Assembly: GCA_965225915.1 (NCBI GenBank)
Contig: OZ245326.1
Span: 1,612,001 to 1,676,000 of the forward strand
Origin: JAAXHH01 sp965225915
GTDB taxonomy: Bacteria; JAAXHH01
Length of the DNA: 64,000 bases
Direction: 5' to 3'
The notes beneath the pieces are model-generated. The model did not search any database. It was not told where the DNA came from and saw only the letters and a program-made list of their open reading frames with translations. The stretch's first letter is position 1, and each line of letters opens with the position of its first letter. The translations under genes were made by a program, and so were the position numbers. This document shows, piece after piece, positions 63,034-64,000 of the stretch.

Positions 63034-63447
63034 TCAATCGTGTTCAGCGTTTTTCAGCACTTCGATATCGGTATTGCCACTCTCCGTAACGATAATGATA
63101 TCGGAATTTGCATATTCGTAAGTTGTTCCTAACTACATCCTATATCCATTGCTCGAACACACTTTGAGAGGCATCAACTCCTTTACCTCTCCATACTTCA
63201 GTACGCCGCAACGCGTATGCATAACCAGGCTGGTAGTTTTCGCCGTTCTTTCGTCTAACACAAGATTTATCTCACCGGAAACAGTACGGAGGTTGCATCT
63301 GCCGCCTTGATTGCGGTTAGTTTGATAAAACCGGGTTCGGCCATAACGGTTGTAAATGGATATATCTCCCTCTAAGTCTCGCGCATCCAACACAATTCGT
63401 CCGAAGTCAATATCCACACCGCCACTGATGGACTCGATCTTTCCTTC
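63034..63447 (-). pseudogene. 3' remainder of the interrupted DUF4097-like gene
   Basis: The reading frame of the upstream segment continues after its TGA without any frame change. It reads EGKIESISGGVDIDFGRIVL, then DLEGDISIYNRYG, to a TAG at 63133-63135. After the TAG the same frame gives LGTTYEYANSDIIIVTESGN and ends at TGA 63034-63036. The alternating beta-strand text with SGxI and ESGNTDI turns is typical of DUF4097 putative adhesins. No ribosome site supports a separate gene start at 63417. Confidence 0.6.
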
Positions 63448-64000
63448 TCATTGATCGGGGCGTCGTAACATGTCGTAGTCCAGGCTACTTCCCCCACAGC
63501 CGTACATACGCAAATATACCAATCCACCTACCCGGCGTATTTCCGAAAACATGCTGTTGAAAAGGTAAACATCCCTCGCGATTCCCTGTATCTGGCAGGA
63601 AAAGCAGGAATACGTTATAAGTGAACCTTTCAAACCATCTGCAGTAACCTTATCGGATCTGAATATCGAGATGTTCAACCCGGCGGGAACCGAAATAGAC
63701 ATATGGCAATACGTGGCTGGGCCGTATAGCTTTGTTTTATCGGTACGAATTGCACTGAAAACGGCCTCGACATTTCCTGACATGGCCGTCCTCGGTAATT
63801 CTATAGGTCGTACATCCGAAGCGTGTACGGTGATTCGCATCGATTTTCCCAGGCTGTTTCTTACAGGATTGGGCAGGGGTAGAAATGCATTGATTTCATG
63901 TTGCATATCTGGAAACATGTCGACCGTTCTAACACCGCCGACATTATCCTCCAGCACGCAGTCATTCATCAGATCACTTTTCCAATATTCGCTGATTGGC
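63448..64000 (-). pseudogene. DUF4097-like adhesin gene, 5' partial, interrupted by in-frame stops
   Basis: This frame is open at the right window edge, so its start is outside. About 180 residues are readable, beta-rich with repeated short strands (GNVEAVFSAIRTDKTKLYG, LNISIFRSDKVTADGLKG), and end at TGA 63448-63450. Family-like sequence continues in frame past this stop and past a second one. It is AT-richer than the housekeeping genes nearby. The likely role of the intact protein is a surface or periplasmic beta-helix. Decay of the gene or, less likely, readthrough would explain the layout. Confidence 0.55.

Noticed and set aside
63133..63417. Separate 94-codon gene starting at GTG 63417
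   Set aside because: No ribosome site is present, the same frame continues from upstream family-like sequence, and it continues after the TAG too.

Overview
The window looks like the replication-origin region of a GC-rich, diderm (Gram-negative-type) bacterium. The diderm evidence is a cytochrome c maturation (Ccm, system I) operon, a DUF1207-type outer-membrane-like protein and several secreted proteins. Lysine is evidently made by the LysW carrier-protein aminoadipate route, which is typical of Deinococcus-Thermus, Chloroflexota and some uncultured FCB-like phyla rather than Proteobacteria. My best guess is an uncultured FCB-group or Latescibacterota-like lineage, but this rests on gene content only and is low confidence. 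No rRNA, convincing tRNA, CRISPR array or insertion sequence was seen.

Layout. 1-3.1 kb is an AT-richer accessory patch with a frameshifted gene ending in a HEPN-like RxxxxH motif and an unknown 407-residue gene. 3.1-15.5 kb holds a cupin, gap, acnA, a DUF1207 protein, threonine synthase, a tandem-repeat coiled-coil protein, a secreted protein, ecfT, truA and a TrmH-family methyltransferase. 15.6-20.3 kb is a leftward ccm operon (ccmE, two unusual membrane proteins, ccmA, ccmB, ccmC, ccmD), whose CcmE has the rare Cys-x3-Tyr haem motif. 20.6-23.7 kb is a rightward MoxR ATPase, CoxE-like VWA and DUF4159 cassette. 23.7-31.5 kb is a leftward lysine operon in transcription order: promoter, lysW, possible leader peptide and terminator-like hairpin, a degenerate LysX paralogue, lysX, lysY, hisS, lysZ, lysJ, lysK.

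31.5-48.2 kb is the classic origin cluster. gyrA, gyrB, dciA, recF, dnaN and dnaA lie on the minus strand around an AT-rich oriC with five exact DnaA boxes. rpmH, rnpA, yidD, yidC, mnmE, mnmG and rsmG run rightward from a divergent promoter. Two parS-type palindromes flank mnmG, but parA and parB are not next to rsmG as is common. 48.2-63 kb is leftward: tandem moeA genes, a secreted M24 aminopeptidase, argJ, carB, a large TPR/zinc-peptidase protein, comEC and an ABC ATPase. The right edge is a DUF4097-like gene interrupted by two in-frame stop codons.

How parts fit together. LysW carries aminoadipate through LysX, LysZ, LysY, LysJ and LysK to lysine. argJ shows that arginine has its own N-acetyl route, so the LysW set is probably lysine-only. 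The most novel-looking signal is a full-length, gap-free LysX paralogue that has lost nearly every recognisable ATP-grasp catalytic residue. It sits directly before the intact lysX and behind a possible attenuator, in an operon that also contains histidyl-tRNA synthetase. Three short genes (lysW, ccmD, rpmH) were found by direct translation.
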